DNA of 64,000 nt from Streptococcus azizii (GTDB taxonomy: Bacteria > Bacillota > Bacilli > Lactobacillales > Streptococcaceae): positions 18,535 through 82,534 of the forward strand of contig NZ_MSPR01000011.1 of assembly GCF_001984715.1 (NCBI RefSeq), read 5' to 3'. Numbering within the stretch: the first letter of the stretch is position 1; each line of letters opens with the position of its first letter. A program made the position numbers and the translations under genes. This document shows, piece by piece, positions 46,902-58,642 of this stretch. The notes under the pieces are model-generated. The model did not search any database. It worked only from the letters and a program-made list of their open reading frames with translations, and was not told the DNA's origin.

Positions 46902-46924
46902 AAGAGGCTCAGCCTCTTTTTCTT
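46901..46924 (+). terminator. Terminator before rsgA
   Basis: AAAGAGG-CTCAG-CCTCTTT followed by T-rich sequence, abutting the BOX-like element. Confidence 0.75.
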
Positions 46925-47083
46925 TGACCGATGATGGGACTCCGACTGTTCGAAAAATTCACCTTCAAAAGCCAGCTATTTTGCTGGATTTTTGATATAA
47001 TGGGAACAGGTATTACTCGTGAAATAGTGGTGCGGGATAGAAGGTATTCTCGTTTTTGAAATCAGGGATAAAGAGGAGCAGAT

Positions 47084-47959
47084 TTGCAAGGTATTATCAT
47101 GAAAGCTCTTGCGGGGTTCTATTATGTGGAATCAGAAGGGCAGTTGTATCAGACGCGGGCACGCGGAAATTTTCGGAAAAAAGGACAGACACCCTATGTG
47201 GGGGATATTGTTGATTTTTCAGCAAAGGAGCAGTCCGAGGGGTACATTCTCAAGATTCATGAACGAAAGAATAGCTTGGTACGACCTCCGATCGTCAATA
47301 TTGATCAAGCAGTGGTGATTATGTCGGCTAAAGAGCCGGATTTTAATGCCAATCTTCTCGATCGCTTTTTGGTTTTGCTTGAGCAAAAAGATATGGTGCC
47401 AATCATCTATATTTCTAAAATGGATCTGCTAGAAAGTCGTGCGGAGCTGGACGCTTATCGTGCGATCTACGAGAAGATAGGGTATCAGTTTGTCTATCAT
47501 TTGGAGGAGTTGCTTCCCCTTTTAAGAGAAAAAGTAACGGTCTTTATGGGGCAGACAGGAGTTGGGAAATCGACCTTGCTCAACACCCTTGCCCCCGAGT
47601 TGTGCTTGGAAACAGGGGCTATATCAGATAGCCTGGGGCGGGGGCGTCATACCACCCGAGCCGTGAGCTTTTACAATGTCTATGGTGGAAAAATCGCAGA
47701 TACACCGGGATTTTCATCTCTTGATTATGAAGTAACAGAGGCAGAAGCCCTTACAGACTGTTTCCCAGAAATCGCAGCAGTAAGCCAGTTTTGCAAGTTT
47801 AGAACCTGTACGCACACGCATGAGCCGGGGTGTGCTGTCAAACCTGCGGTAGAAGAGCAAGAGATTTCCCAGAGTCGCTATGATAACTATCTACAACTGT
47901 TGGCAGAGATTCAGAATGTGCGTGAAACCTATAAGAAAGTAAGTAAAAAAATAAAATAG
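47084..47959 (+). CDS. rsgA: Ribosome small subunit GTPase RsgA
   Basis: The 291-residue, circularly permuted GTPase checks late 30S assembly. The OB-fold comes first ([20 protein letters not shown]), then G4 [13 protein letters not shown]1 [16 protein letters not shown]3 [11 protein letters not shown] and the zinc knuckle [17 protein letters not shown] 47084, 7 bases after GAGGAG, gives the conserved MQG start; ATG 47099 is the alternative. It leads an rsgA-rpe-thiN-rmuC-yhaM cluster with tight spacing. Confidence 0.95.
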   Translation: MQGIIMKALAGFYYVESEGQLYQTRARGNFRKKGQTPYVGDIVDFSAKEQSEGYILKIHERKNSLVRPPIVNIDQAVVIMSAKEPDFNANLLDRFLVLLEQKDMVPIIYISKMDLLESRAELDAYRAIYEKIGYQFVYHLEELLPLLREKVTVFMGQTGVGKSTLLNTLAPELCLETGAISDSLGRGRHTTRAVSFYNVYGGKIADTPGFSSLDYEVTEAEALTDCFPEIAAVSQFCKFRTCTHTHEPGCAVKPAVEEQEISQSRYDNYLQLLAEIQNVRETYKKVSKKIK

Positions 47960-47974
47960 AAAGTTGGACTGTCT

Positions 47975-48634
47975 ATGTCACATTATAAAATTGCTCCCTC
48001 CATCCTCGCTGCGGACTATGCCAATTTTGAAGCAGAATTAAGGCGCTTAGAGGCGATCGGTGCTGACTATGTTCATATTGATATTATGGACGGACATTTT
48101 GTTCCCAATATTTCCTTTGGTGCAGATGTGGTAGCTGCTATGCGACCACATAGTAAGTTGGTTTTCGATTGTCATTTGATGGTGTCAAATCCAGAGCAGC
48201 ACATTGAGAATTTTGCGCGTGCAGGTGCAGATATTGTGACGATTCATGCCGAAGCAACCCAGCATCTTCATGGAGCCTTGCAGAAAATTCGTGTAGCGGG
48301 AATGAAGGCTGGTGTTGTCATCAATCCCGGCACACCGCTTGTCGTGATTGAGCCAATTTTAACGTTGGTCGATCAAGTGCTGTTGATGACCGTCAATCCA
48401 GGGTTTGGTGGTCAAGCCTATATTCCAGAAGTGGCAGAGAAAATTACTGCCTTAGCCCAACTCCGTGACGAAAAAGGCTTGTCTTTTGATATTGAAGTAG
48501 ACGGTGGCATTGATAACAGGACCATTGTGTCAGCCAAAGAAGCAGGAGCCAATGTTTTTGTGGCAGGTTCTTATTTGTTTAAGGGTGACTTACAAGCCAA
48601 TGTTGACGCCTTGAAAGCGGCCCTCCATGACTAG
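47975..48634 (+). CDS. rpe: Ribulose-phosphate 3-epimerase
   Basis: The 219-residue TIM-barrel enzyme interconverts ribulose 5-phosphate and xylulose 5-phosphate in the pentose phosphate pathway. Motifs: PSILAADYANFEAEL, VHIDIMDGHFVPNISFG, DCHLMVSNPEQ, VNPGFGGQAYIPEVAEKI and EVDGGIDNRTI. It begins 15 bases after rsgA and overlaps thiN by 8 bases. Confidence 0.97.
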   Translation: MSHYKIAPSILAADYANFEAELRRLEAIGADYVHIDIMDGHFVPNISFGADVVAAMRPHSKLVFDCHLMVSNPEQHIENFARAGADIVTIHAEATQHLHGALQKIRVAGMKAGVVINPGTPLVVIEPILTLVDQVLLMTVNPGFGGQAYIPEVAEKITALAQLRDEKGLSFDIEVDGGIDNRTIVSAKEAGANVFVAGSYLFKGDLQANVDALKAALHD

Positions 48635-49259
48635 GATTGCTCTTGTCGCAGGTGGCGATAGCAGTGAGCTTTCCTCCTCCTACGACCTTTTTGTGGGGGT
48701 GGATAGGGGTTCTCTTTATCTGTTAGAACATGGTCTGCCGCTTGATGTGGCTATTGGTGATTTTGATTCTGTAACAGCTGAGGAAAGGGAGTGTATTGTC
48801 CAAGCTGCAAGTCTTTTTATGCAGGCACCAGCGGAAAAAGATGATACGGATTTGGAGCTAGCCTTAAAAGAAGTATTTGCACGCTATCCGGAGGCACAAG
48901 TTACGATTTTTGGAGCCTTTGGTGGACGGTTGGACCACATGATGAGCAATCTTTTTTTAGCCAGTGAGCCTGATTTGATGCCGTATCTGAGACAGATTGA
49001 ATTGGTTGATGATTTGAATATCGTCCGTTTTTATCCAGCAGGAAAGCACCGGATTTCTCCGATTGAGGGGATGACCTATGTCTCTTTTATGCCAGCAGAT
49101 GGGAGCTATTTGAGTATTGCTCATGCTAAATACCCCTTGAATGAAAGCAATTATTTTTTTAAAAAATGTTACAGTAGTAATGAATTTATCGGAAAAGAAA
49201 TCGAATTTACAATAGATAAGGGCTATGTCGTTCTTATCTACAGTCGTGATAGGAGGTAG
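48627..49259 (+). CDS. thiN: Thiamine pyrophosphokinase
   Basis: The 210-residue enzyme converts thiamine to thiamine pyrophosphate with ATP. LFVGVDRGSLYLLEHGLPLD, AIGDFDSVTAEE, EKDDTDLELALKE and FGAFGGRLDHMMSNLFL are family hallmarks. The C-terminal domain (ISPIEGMTYVSFMPADG) is the usual beta sandwich. It overlaps rpe, and its stop adjoins the rmuC start, so the genes are cotranscribed. Confidence 0.94.
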   Translation: MTRIALVAGGDSSELSSSYDLFVGVDRGSLYLLEHGLPLDVAIGDFDSVTAEERECIVQAASLFMQAPAEKDDTDLELALKEVFARYPEAQVTIFGAFGGRLDHMMSNLFLASEPDLMPYLRQIELVDDLNIVRFYPAGKHRISPIEGMTYVSFMPADGSYLSIAHAKYPLNESNYFFKKCYSSNEFIGKEIEFTIDKGYVVLIYSRDRR

Positions 49260-49260
49260 A

Positions 49261-50496
49261 ATGGCGTATATCCTAGTCTCTATAGCAATAGCTATTTCGC
49301 TGCTAATCCTCGTTCGTTTGGAACAGTATATGAAGCGTATGTCTACACAATCAGAAGACCGAGCGGATCATTTGTCAGATCAGCTGACCTATCTTTTTGA
49401 CCAGAAAAATCAACAGGCTTTTGCTCAGCAACAAGCCCTCCATCAAGATATGACGGAATTACGTAGGGAGCTTTACCAACAACTAACTGTTCTGCGTCAG
49501 GAGATGAATCAGCTGCTGTCTCAGAATCGGGATGTAGCTGACCAGCGCTTGCAGGCTATACAGGATTCCAATGAAAAGCGCCTGGAAGAAATGCGCCAGA
49601 CCGTGGAAGAAAAATTAGAGCAGACCCTACAGACACGCTTGCAGGCCTCTTTTGAGACGGTATCCAAGCAGTTAGAATCGGTCAATCGAGGTCTTGGAGA
49701 AATGCAGACAGTGGCGCGTGATGTCGGAACCCTCAATAAAATCCTCTCCAATACTAAGACGCGAGGTATCATGGGAGAATTACAGCTGGGGCAGATTATC
49801 GAAGATATTCTGGCTCCCTCCCAGTATGAACGGGAATTTGCCACAGTGGCTGGTTCTAATGAGCGAGTAGAATACGCAGTGAAGTTACCTGGACAGACCA
49901 AGGATGAAGCGGTTTATCTGCCCATTGACTCGAAGTTTCCCCTCGCAGATTATTACCGCTTAGAGGAAGCCTATGAAGCTGGGGACAAGGAGCAGATTGA
50001 GTGGCATCGCAAGCGTCTCTTGGCCGCTATCAAACGTTTTGCCAAGGATATTAAGCAAAAGTATCTCTCTCCACCAGTCACCACTAATTTTGGTATTCTC
50101 TTTCTACCGACAGAAGGTCTATACTCAGAGGTGGTGCGCAATCCGATTTTCTTTGATGAATTGCGGCAGACTGAGCAGATTGTAGTTGCAGGTCCGTCGA
50201 CCTTGTCTGCCCTTTTAAATTCGCTATCGGTCGGCTTTAAGACCTTGAATATCCAGCGTTCAGCTGATGACATCAGCAAGATTCTAGGCAATGTCAAGTC
50301 GGAATTTGCTAAGTTCGGGACGGTTCTGATGAAAGCCCAACGCCATTTACAACATGCCTCTGGCAATCTAGATGACCTCTTGACTAGGCGAACCAACGCG
50401 ATTGAACGCACCCTGCGGCGCATTGAATTACCAGATGGAGAAGGAGCGCTTGACCTATTGAATTTCCAGGAGGAAGGGGAAGAAGATGAAGATTAA
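49261..50496 (+). CDS. rmuC: DNA recombination protein RmuC
   Basis: The 411-residue protein has an N-terminal membrane helix (about residues 2-20), a long coiled coil to about residue 150 and the RmuC domain (TRGIMGELQLGQIIEDIL, YLPIDSKFPLADYYRLEEAY, FGILFLPTEGLYSEV). RmuC is a nuclease-like factor limiting inversions at repeats, fitting in such a repeat-rich genome. ATG 49261 follows GGAGG; the longer frame from 49225 overlaps thiN. Confidence 0.92.
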   Translation: MAYILVSIAIAISLLILVRLEQYMKRMSTQSEDRADHLSDQLTYLFDQKNQQAFAQQQALHQDMTELRRELYQQLTVLRQEMNQLLSQNRDVADQRLQAIQDSNEKRLEEMRQTVEEKLEQTLQTRLQASFETVSKQLESVNRGLGEMQTVARDVGTLNKILSNTKTRGIMGELQLGQIIEDILAPSQYEREFATVAGSNERVEYAVKLPGQTKDEAVYLPIDSKFPLADYYRLEEAYEAGDKEQIEWHRKRLLAAIKRFAKDIKQKYLSPPVTTNFGILFLPTEGLYSEVVRNPIFFDELRQTEQIVVAGPSTLSALLNSLSVGFKTLNIQRSADDISKILGNVKSEFAKFGTVLMKAQRHLQHASGNLDDLLTRRTNAIERTLRRIELPDGEGALDLLNFQEEGEEDED

Positions 50497-51427
50497 CCAA
50501 ATGAAAAAAGATGAGCTCTTTGAAGGCTTTTATCTGATTAAAACCGCCGATATTCGGCAGACTCGGGCCGGAAAAGATTATCTTGCCTTGACCTTTCAAG
50601 ATGATACGGGAGAAATTGAAGGAAAAATCTGGGATGCTCAACCGGGTAAGATTAAGGATTTTAAGGCGGGTGTCGTTGTCCACATGCAAGGACGCAGAGA
50701 AGTATATAATAATACACCGCAGGTTAATCAGATTATCCTCCGCCTTCCCAAGCCAGGTGAGCCGAGCAATCCTGCTGATTTTAAGGAAAAACCGCCTGTT
50801 GATGTAGAAGATACCCGCAAGTACCTCAGCCAGATGATTTTTAAAATTGAAAATGCTATCTGGCAGCGGATTGTACGGGCTTTATACAGTAAGTATGAAC
50901 AGGAGTTTTACTCTTATCCAGCCGCTAAGACCAATCACCATGCTTTCTATTCGGGCCTATCTTTTCATACTGCTACCATGGTACGCCTGGCTGATAGGAT
51001 TGGTGATATTTATCCACAGCTCAATAAGAGTTTGCTATTTGCAGGGATTATGTTGCATGACTTGGCTAAAGTGATTGAGCTATCAGGGCCTGACAATACC
51101 AATTACACGGTGCGGGGCAATCTCATTGGTCATATTTCTTTGATTGATGAGGAGATTACCAAGGTGCTGATGGAGTTGGGGATTGATGATAGCAAGGAGG
51201 AGGTAACGATTCTTCGTCATGTTATTCTCAGTCACCATGGTTTGCTAGAATATGGTAGTCCTGTTCGTCCGCAGATTATGGAAGCAGAAATCCTTCATAT
51301 GATTGATAATATTGATGCGGAAATGATGATGATGGTAACAGCCTTGGATAAGGTTGGACCAGGTGAGATGACAGGTCGCATTTTTGCCATGGATAATCGG
51401 TCCTTCTATAAACCGAATCTGGACTAA
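50486..51427 (+). CDS. yhaM: 3'-5' exoribonuclease YhaM
   Basis: The 313-residue protein combines an N-terminal OB fold (YLALTFQDDTGEIEGKIWDA) with an HD domain (HHAFYSGLSFHTATMVRLAD, GIMLHDLAKVIELSG, HVILSHHGLLEYG, MIDNIDAEMMMM). YhaM/Cbf1 shortens RNA 3' tails, a common last step in Firmicute RNA processing. It overlaps rmuC by 11 bases with GGAGGAAGGGG as ribosome site. Confidence 0.94.
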   Translation: MKINQMKKDELFEGFYLIKTADIRQTRAGKDYLALTFQDDTGEIEGKIWDAQPGKIKDFKAGVVVHMQGRREVYNNTPQVNQIILRLPKPGEPSNPADFKEKPPVDVEDTRKYLSQMIFKIENAIWQRIVRALYSKYEQEFYSYPAAKTNHHAFYSGLSFHTATMVRLADRIGDIYPQLNKSLLFAGIMLHDLAKVIELSGPDNTNYTVRGNLIGHISLIDEEITKVLMELGIDDSKEEVTILRHVILSHHGLLEYGSPVRPQIMEAEILHMIDNIDAEMMMMVTALDKVGPGEMTGRIFAMDNRSFYKPNLD

Positions 51428-51760
51428 GCCAGTCTGTTCGTTTTCCTAGTACTAAAGCAAAGTAAAAGACGAACATCACTCGCTACCTACACAATCATCC
51501 TCTTCAAATCAGCTCAAGCAAGATGTGAGGACGTTAAGAAAATGGAAAGAAAAATAGGGAATTGGGCAGATGACTCCGACAAGCGCTAACCTCGCTCTTT
51601 CGTTTTTAGGCTCGGGCTTCTATGGTCGCCTTCTTCTTTCTAGGTGACCAGCTGAAACAGTTCCCCGAATGGTTCCACTCCACTGGACTATGGAAGCAAC
51701 CTGTGTCTAGCTTCTTAGCTTACTAGTTTGAGTTTTATTGAGTATCGGTAGCGAACGAAG
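51428..51760. repeat. BOX-like modular repeat after yhaM
   Basis: Contains TAGTACTAAAGC (a MITE-type end), GATGTGAGGACGTTAAGAAA, CAGCTGAAACAGTTCCCCGA and a closing TTTGAGTTTTATTGAGTATC. 51761-51940 is unassigned. Confidence 0.55.
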
Positions 51761-51952
51761 GGAGCTTTTTCAAGCGATGTCCTGCCTTAGTGGTATTCTA
51801 GACAATCGCTATATGATTATCTGGAACGGTATTTTTGAGACAGAGGTTCAAAAGTGAGGGACGAGACTTCAAAGGAGTCTGTTTGGATTCGCACTGCTGA
51901 AGGGGACCTATAAAAAGGCTAGGAAATATGGCTTAAAAGACTATAAAATACG

Positions 51953-51990
51953 AAAAAAACGAGCTAATGATGAAAAAAGGTTCGTTTTTT
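51953..51990. promoter_or_regulatory. PurBox-like inverted pair at the purR promoter
   Basis: AAAAAACGAGCTA and GGTTCGTTTTTT form an inverted pair. The second, read on the minus strand as AAAACGAACC, resembles the PurBox AWWWCCGAACWWT (11 of 13 by eye). It overlaps the likely -35, with TATAAT at 52003-52008, so PurR may control its own gene. Confidence 0.45.
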
Positions 51991-52036
51991 CTGTTTTTAT
52001 GGTATAATATTGAAAAAACAAAAGGAGGAATCGGCT

Positions 52037-52849
52037 ATGAAATTAAGAAGAAGTGAACGAATGGTCGTCATCTCTCACTATCTTATCAACCACCCTTACG
52101 AATTGACAAGTTTAAATATGTTTGCACAGAAGTACAACTCTGCTAAATCATCCATTTCAGAGGATATTGCGATTATCAAAAAAGCCTTTGAAGAAAGTGG
52201 TATTGGTCAGATTGAGACCATTACAGGAGCAAGCGGCGGTGTGATATTTACTCCATCGATTTCAGATGAGGAATCTCTAGCTATCGCCGAACAACTGCGC
52301 AGTCAAATGGCAGAGAGTAGCCGCATCTTGCCAGGGGGCTATATTTACTCTTCTGATCTGCTCTCAACACCCCATATTTTGAAAAATGTTGGTCGGATTA
52401 TTGCCAATAGTTTTAAGGATGAGCAGATTGATGCAGTGATGACTGTGGCGACCAAGGGAGTCCCTTTAGCGAATGCGGTGGCCAATGTCTTGAATGTACC
52501 GTTTGTGATTGTGCGTCGGGATTTGAAAATCACGGAAGGGTCAACGGTATCTGTTAATTACGTGTCTGGATCTAGTGATCGCATTGAAAAGATGTTTTTA
52601 TCCAAGCGCAGTCTCAAGGCAGGCAGTCGCGTATTGATTGTTGACGATTTCTTAAAAAATGGCGGCACCATTAACGGAATGATTAGCCTCTTGTCAGAAT
52701 TTGATAGCAGTCTAGCAGGTGTGGCAGTCTTTGCTGAAAATCAAAAGGGAGCTCGTAATGTAGCAGATTATAAATCACTCCTGGCTGTCACCAACATTGA
52801 TGTTAAAGACAATAAGGTGGATGTTGAACTAGGCAATATTTTTAAATAG
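52037..52849 (+). CDS. purR: Purine operon regulator PurR
   Basis: The 270-residue protein has an N-terminal winged helix (RRSERMVVISHYLINHPYEL, KYNSAKSSISEDIAIIKKAF) and a phosphoribosyltransferase-like domain with the PRPP loop RVLIVDDFLKNGGTINGMI. In Gram-positive cocci PurR senses PRPP and binds PurBox sites. ATG 52037 follows AAAGGAGGAA; an upstream frame start at 52010 is unlikely. It ends in a short BOX-like sequence and a terminator. Confidence 0.95.
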   Translation: MKLRRSERMVVISHYLINHPYELTSLNMFAQKYNSAKSSISEDIAIIKKAFEESGIGQIETITGASGGVIFTPSISDEESLAIAEQLRSQMAESSRILPGGYIYSSDLLSTPHILKNVGRIIANSFKDEQIDAVMTVATKGVPLANAVANVLNVPFVIVRRDLKITEGSTVSVNYVSGSSDRIEKMFLSKRSLKAGSRVLIVDDFLKNGGTINGMISLLSEFDSSLAGVAVFAENQKGARNVADYKSLLAVTNIDVKDNKVDVELGNIFK

Positions 52850-52854
52850 GATTT

Positions 52855-52938
52855 CATACTCGACAAAATCTCTTTGGATTCTATCGGTCCTACTTTCGGA
52901 TACCTTGCCCATTCAGTTGTTGATTTTATAGAGTATAA
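52855..52938. repeat. Short BOX-like element after purR
   Basis: Opens CATACTCGACAAAATCTC and closes GATTTTATAGAGTATAA, a degenerate short copy. Confidence 0.5.
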
Positions 52939-52947
52939 GTAGGATAT

Positions 52948-52980
52948 AGAAAAGCCCTGTCGAATGACAGGGCTTTTAAG
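52948..52980 (+). terminator. purR terminator
   Basis: AAAAGCCCTGTC-GAAT-GACAGGGCTTTT, a 12-bp perfect stem. Confidence 0.88.
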
Positions 52981-53143
52981 GAGATTTTTCGTCCATTCGC
53001 TCAATAGAATCTTCTAGTGGCTTTGTGAACGATATGAAAAAGAAAAGTTTTTTTAGGATGAATATAGTATAGCGTGTAAACCTTAATCTTTTCTTAACTG
53101 ATGTTCAAATGGGGTAAAGACGAAAGAGAGATTAGATATTCTC

Positions 53144-53391
53144 ATACTTTTCAAAAATCAATCGGATACTGGGTCAAGAGTCTCGGGGGGTAAAAAGCCC
53201 TATTTTTGTTTTTTTGCTTAGAGTTCTTAACGGGATTTGTATCTTGTGGAATTGAGTTCGGACTAAAAATGTGAGAAAAAAGATGAATCGGCTTGCTGAC
53301 CTGAGTCACCTGCCCAATTCCCTATTTTTCTTTACATTTTCTTAACGTCCTCACATCTTAACTGTAGGGGAACGAGATGAGCATTGAGTAT
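53144..53391. repeat. BOX-like modular repeat before treC
   Basis: Opens CATACTTTTCAAAAATCA and closes GAGCATTGAGTATC, with the module CCCTATTTTTCTTTACATTT and TAACGTCCTCACATCTTAAC. 52981-53143 has no gene. Confidence 0.55.
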
Positions 53392-53405
53392 CAGTGTGTC
53401 CTTGT

Positions 53406-55034
53406 TTATCCTTCTTTCAAAATCGCCAGTGCTTGATAGGGTTGCAGGGTAATCGTCTTGCTGATGGAAGTGTCTGGGTAATTACTGATAAGGATTTTTC
53501 CATCGACATAGTGTGGGGCTAGTTCAAGTTCCACTTCCTTAGCAAAGAAATTGTTGAGGACAAGTAATGTTTGCTTTCCGAGTCTCCGTTCAAAGGCGTA
53601 GATATGCTTGTCCTCCTTATAAGCTGCGCTATAATCTCCCTCAGCGATGATCGGCATCGTTTTACGCAGGCGAATGAGTTCTTGATAGAAGGGAAAGATG
53701 CGTCCGTTTTTTTCGGTTTCGACGTTAATCTTGCGATAGGTTTTCCCTGCCTTGAGCCAAGGAGTGCCAGTTGTGAAGCCTGCATGTTCGCTGGCATCCC
53801 ATTGCATTGGTATGCGGGAATTGTCACGCGATTTTGCCTGAATAATAGCAAAGGCCTCTTCGGCTGTCTTTCCTTCGTCTAACATGATGTGGTAAGCATT
53901 GAGGCTTTCTACATCGACATAGTCTGCCATTGAGTCATAATCAGGGTCCAGCATGCCGATTTCTTCTCCCATGTAAATATAGGGTGTCCCTCGTGAGAGA
54001 TGGATGGAAGCTGCCAGCATGGTTGCACCTTCGCTCCTAAAATTCTTGATGTCTACAAATCGATTAAGGGCCCTTGGCTGGTCATGGTTGTTGTAAAAGA
54101 GTGCATTCCAGCCATTTCCCTCACTCATGCCTTCTCCCCATGTATGGAAGAGGCGTTTTAATTCTTGAAAATCAAAGTCTGCAAGGGTCCATTTTTTTCC
54201 GTCTTTATAGTCTACTTTCAGGTGATGGAAGTTAAAGGCCATGGCCAATTCTTTTCGATCAGGTGCGGTATATAGGATACAGTTTTCAATGGTGGTGGCA
54301 GACATCTCTCCGACAGTCATAAAGCCGTATTCGGTTCCAAATGTCGCCTGATTCATCATCTTGAGGTAGTCATGCGTAATTGGGCGGTCTGTGTAGGCGG
54401 GTTTTCCGTCGTTGATGGAGCAGTCTTTTAGGACTTCGTCCTTTCCAATCAGGTTGATAACATCGAAGCGAAACCCTTTGACCCCTTTTTCTTTCCAGAA
54501 ATTCACAATATTGAATAACTCTTTTCGGACATGAGGGTTCCGCCAGTTGAGGTCGGCCTGGGTCTTATCAAATAGGTGAAGATAGTATTTGCCAGTAGTG
54601 CCAAAAGGCGCCCAGGCATTTCCCCCGAATTTGGACACCCAGTCGGTAGGCTGATCGCGTAGGATAAAGAAATCTTGGTAGTAGGGATCACCTGCGAGGG
54701 CTTTTTGAAACCATTCATGTTCGGTTGAGCAGTGATTGAGAACCATATCAAGCATGAAATCAATCCCTAGTTTCTGTCCCGTGGCAATCATCTCTTCAAA
54801 ATCTGCCATAGTCCCAAAATCAGGATTGATGGCTGTGTAGTCTGAGATGTCGTAGCCATTATCATGCTGAGGGCTGGGGTAGAAAGGGTTGAGCCAGATC
54901 ATATCGATGCCTAATTCTTTCAAATAGGGCAGTTTTTGGATGATTCCTTGTAGGTCTCCGACACCATTTCCGGTCGTATCCTTATATGATTTTGGATAGA
55001 TTTGATAGACGACCTTACGCTTATCGAATGTCAT
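53406..55034 (-). CDS. treC: Alpha,alpha-phosphotrehalase (GH13)
   Basis: The 542-residue GH13 enzyme most likely hydrolyses trehalose 6-phosphate to glucose and glucose 6-phosphate, given its position next to treP and treR. Catalytic residues fit: D191 in GFRFDV, E243 in VGEMSA and D318 in NNHDQP; also FMLDMVLNHCS and YMGEEIGML. Without the neighbours, oligo-1,6-glucosidase would be the alternative. It is separated from treP by about 640 bases of repeats, so cotranscription is uncertain. ATG 55034 follows AGGAG. Confidence 0.88.
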   Translation of the reverse strand: MTFDKRKVVYQIYPKSYKDTTGNGVGDLQGIIQKLPYLKELGIDMIWLNPFYPSPQHDNGYDISDYTAINPDFGTMADFEEMIATGQKLGIDFMLDMVLNHCSTEHEWFQKALAGDPYYQDFFILRDQPTDWVSKFGGNAWAPFGTTGKYYLHLFDKTQADLNWRNPHVRKELFNIVNFWKEKGVKGFRFDVINLIGKDEVLKDCSINDGKPAYTDRPITHDYLKMMNQATFGTEYGFMTVGEMSATTIENCILYTAPDRKELAMAFNFHHLKVDYKDGKKWTLADFDFQELKRLFHTWGEGMSEGNGWNALFYNNHDQPRALNRFVDIKNFRSEGATMLAASIHLSRGTPYIYMGEEIGMLDPDYDSMADYVDVESLNAYHIMLDEGKTAEEAFAIIQAKSRDNSRIPMQWDASEHAGFTTGTPWLKAGKTYRKINVETEKNGRIFPFYQELIRLRKTMPIIAEGDYSAAYKEDKHIYAFERRLGKQTLLVLNNFFAKEVELELAPHYVDGKILISNYPDTSISKTITLQPYQALAILKEG

Positions 55035-55063
55035 AGTGTTCTCCTATTCTATGGATGGGTAAT

Positions 55064-55634
55064 GCTTAGTTACATAAGATACGAGAGCGTTAAACAACTC
55101 CTAGAAAAAATAGACAATCGAAGCAGGTTGTCTTGCAACCAATGAGATTGGTCTTTTTTTCAGTGAGTTGTAGCTCGAGTTCAATTACAAGATACAAAGG
55201 GCGTATAAAAAGCGACTGAAAATTAGGAAACATGACGAGTGAAAAGCTCCAGTGGAGGTTTTCAGCCTATTTACATTTACTAGCTTTCCTGCTTCTTGGC
55301 TCAAACTTCTGTGGTCACTTTCGTGTTTCTAGGTGACCAGTTGCAACAGTTCACCGAACTGTTGCAATCTCATCTGTAATCGGCTAAAGTCAAAACAGCT
55401 GCCTATCCCCTTAAAGGGATTCTCATCTGTAATCAGCTAAAGCTGAAACAGCTGCCTATCTTTTTCACACAGACCTTAGTCCGAACTCAATTATATAAGA
55501 TACAAAACCCGTGATAAGTATCCTGTTGATTCTTGAAGGATATAAGAGTAGAAGCTGAGTTCTTTCAACTGGTTTTATACTCTTTAAAAATCAACAGGAT
55601 ACGTTGTCAACTTTTGATTTTTATTGAGTATTAG
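55064..55634. repeat. Composite repeat between treP and treC
   Basis: Several modules (GATACGAGAGCGTTAAACAA, GTGAAAAGCTCCAGTGGAGG, AACAGTTCACCGAACTGTTG) and, at 55576-55634, a minimal element with both ends, TATACTCTTTAAAAATCAAC and TTTTGATTTTTATTGAGTAT. It interrupts what is usually a compact trehalose operon. Confidence 0.65.
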
Positions 55635-55673
55635 AACAGGGATGAAAGAGAGTTCAGCTTCCATTGTTATGTA

Positions 55674-57677
<2,004 letters not shown>

Positions 57678-57715
57678 TCAGACGATAGTTGAACTACGTC
57701 TCCTTTCATTTTTTA

Positions 57716-57737
57716 AAAATTTGTACGGACAAATTTT
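57716..57737. promoter_or_regulatory. TreR operator
   Basis: AAAATTTGT-ACGG-ACAAATTTT, perfect 9-bp arms, lying in the early transcribed region of treP. Confidence 0.8.
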
Positions 57738-57749
57738 AAGAACAAGAGT

Positions 57750-57778
57750 ATTGTATCCGATTTCAAGATAGAATGCAA
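57750..57778 (-). promoter_or_regulatory. treP promoter
   Basis: Minus strand TTGCAT, 17 bases, TACAAT. The operator starts about 13 bases past the -10. Confidence 0.78.
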
Positions 57779-57785
57779 GCTTTTT

Positions 57786-57814
57786 TTCAAAAAAAGGCTA
57801 AATTTTGTTATAAT
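57786..57814 (+). promoter_or_regulatory. treR promoter
   Basis: TTCAAA, 17 bases, TATAAT preceded by TG. Back-to-back with the treP promoter. Confidence 0.6.
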
Positions 57815-57856
57815 AGGAGCAGTTGTATGTTAAAAAGCAGACCAATGGAAGGAAAT

Positions 57857-58570
57857 ATGAAAAAATATCAAGAAATTTTCAATGATATAAAAGAAAAAAT
57901 TGACGGAAATATCTATCCAGCAGAGCAGGTACTACCAACGGAAAAAGAGTTGCAATATCAGTATCAGGTCAGCCGTGATACGATCCGAAAAGCTTTGGCT
58001 ATGCTGACAGAGCGCGGTCTGATCCAGAAAGTACAAGGGAAGGGCTCCCTGGTATTAAAACAAGAACTGCTTGATTTTCCTGTATCAGGCTTAATCTCCT
58101 ATCAAGAATTGGCCCAGACGCTTCATATGGACAGTCACACAGAAGTGGTCAGTCTAGAGCTATTGACGGTGACGAGTAGTCTATCCCAGTTGACGGGGTT
58201 TGAACCCTATCATCAGGTGTGGAAACTTGTCCGTACAAGGTCTATCGATGGTACCGTTTCGGTCCTTGATACGGACTATCTATCATATGAGTTAGTCCCA
58301 CACTTGACCAAGGATATTGCTCGGGTCTCTATCTATGCTTATCTGGAGGGTGAGCTAGGTTTGGATATTGCCTATGCTCAAAAAGAAATTACGGTTGAGC
58401 CGACCAATCGAGAAGAGAGAGAACTGATGCAGAGTAAGGACGACTATTTGGTTCAGATTCGTTCCCGTGTCTTTTTGAGTAATACACAGCAGTTCCAATA
58501 CACGGAAAGTAAACATAAGATTGACAAGTTTCGCTTTGTTGATTTTGCACGGAGAAAAAGTGTGGTCTGA
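57857..58570 (+). CDS. treR: Trehalose operon repressor, GntR family
   Basis: The 237-residue regulator has a GntR winged helix (KYQEIFNDIKEKIDGNIYPA, then LPTEKELQYQYQVSRDTIRK) and a UTRA ligand domain (VWKLVRTRSIDGTVSVLDTD) of the HutC/TreR class, which binds a phosphosugar, here presumably trehalose 6-phosphate. ATG 57857 follows GGAAGGAAAT; the longer frame from 57773 begins in the promoter. It faces treP across the operator. Confidence 0.93.
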   Translation: MKKYQEIFNDIKEKIDGNIYPAEQVLPTEKELQYQYQVSRDTIRKALAMLTERGLIQKVQGKGSLVLKQELLDFPVSGLISYQELAQTLHMDSHTEVVSLELLTVTSSLSQLTGFEPYHQVWKLVRTRSIDGTVSVLDTDYLSYELVPHLTKDIARVSIYAYLEGELGLDIAYAQKEITVEPTNREERELMQSKDDYLVQIRSRVFLSNTQQFQYTESKHKIDKFRFVDFARRKSVV

Positions 58571-58642
58571 CCTTTGGTGCTACTGACCTAGCGATTAGCC
58601 AAACGGTTGATTTTACGATATAATAGTAGGTGAGGTAATTTT

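Noticed and set aside
49521..50423. Two long antisense frames in rmuC
   Set aside because: Arginine- and serine-rich shadow frames opposite a conserved gene.
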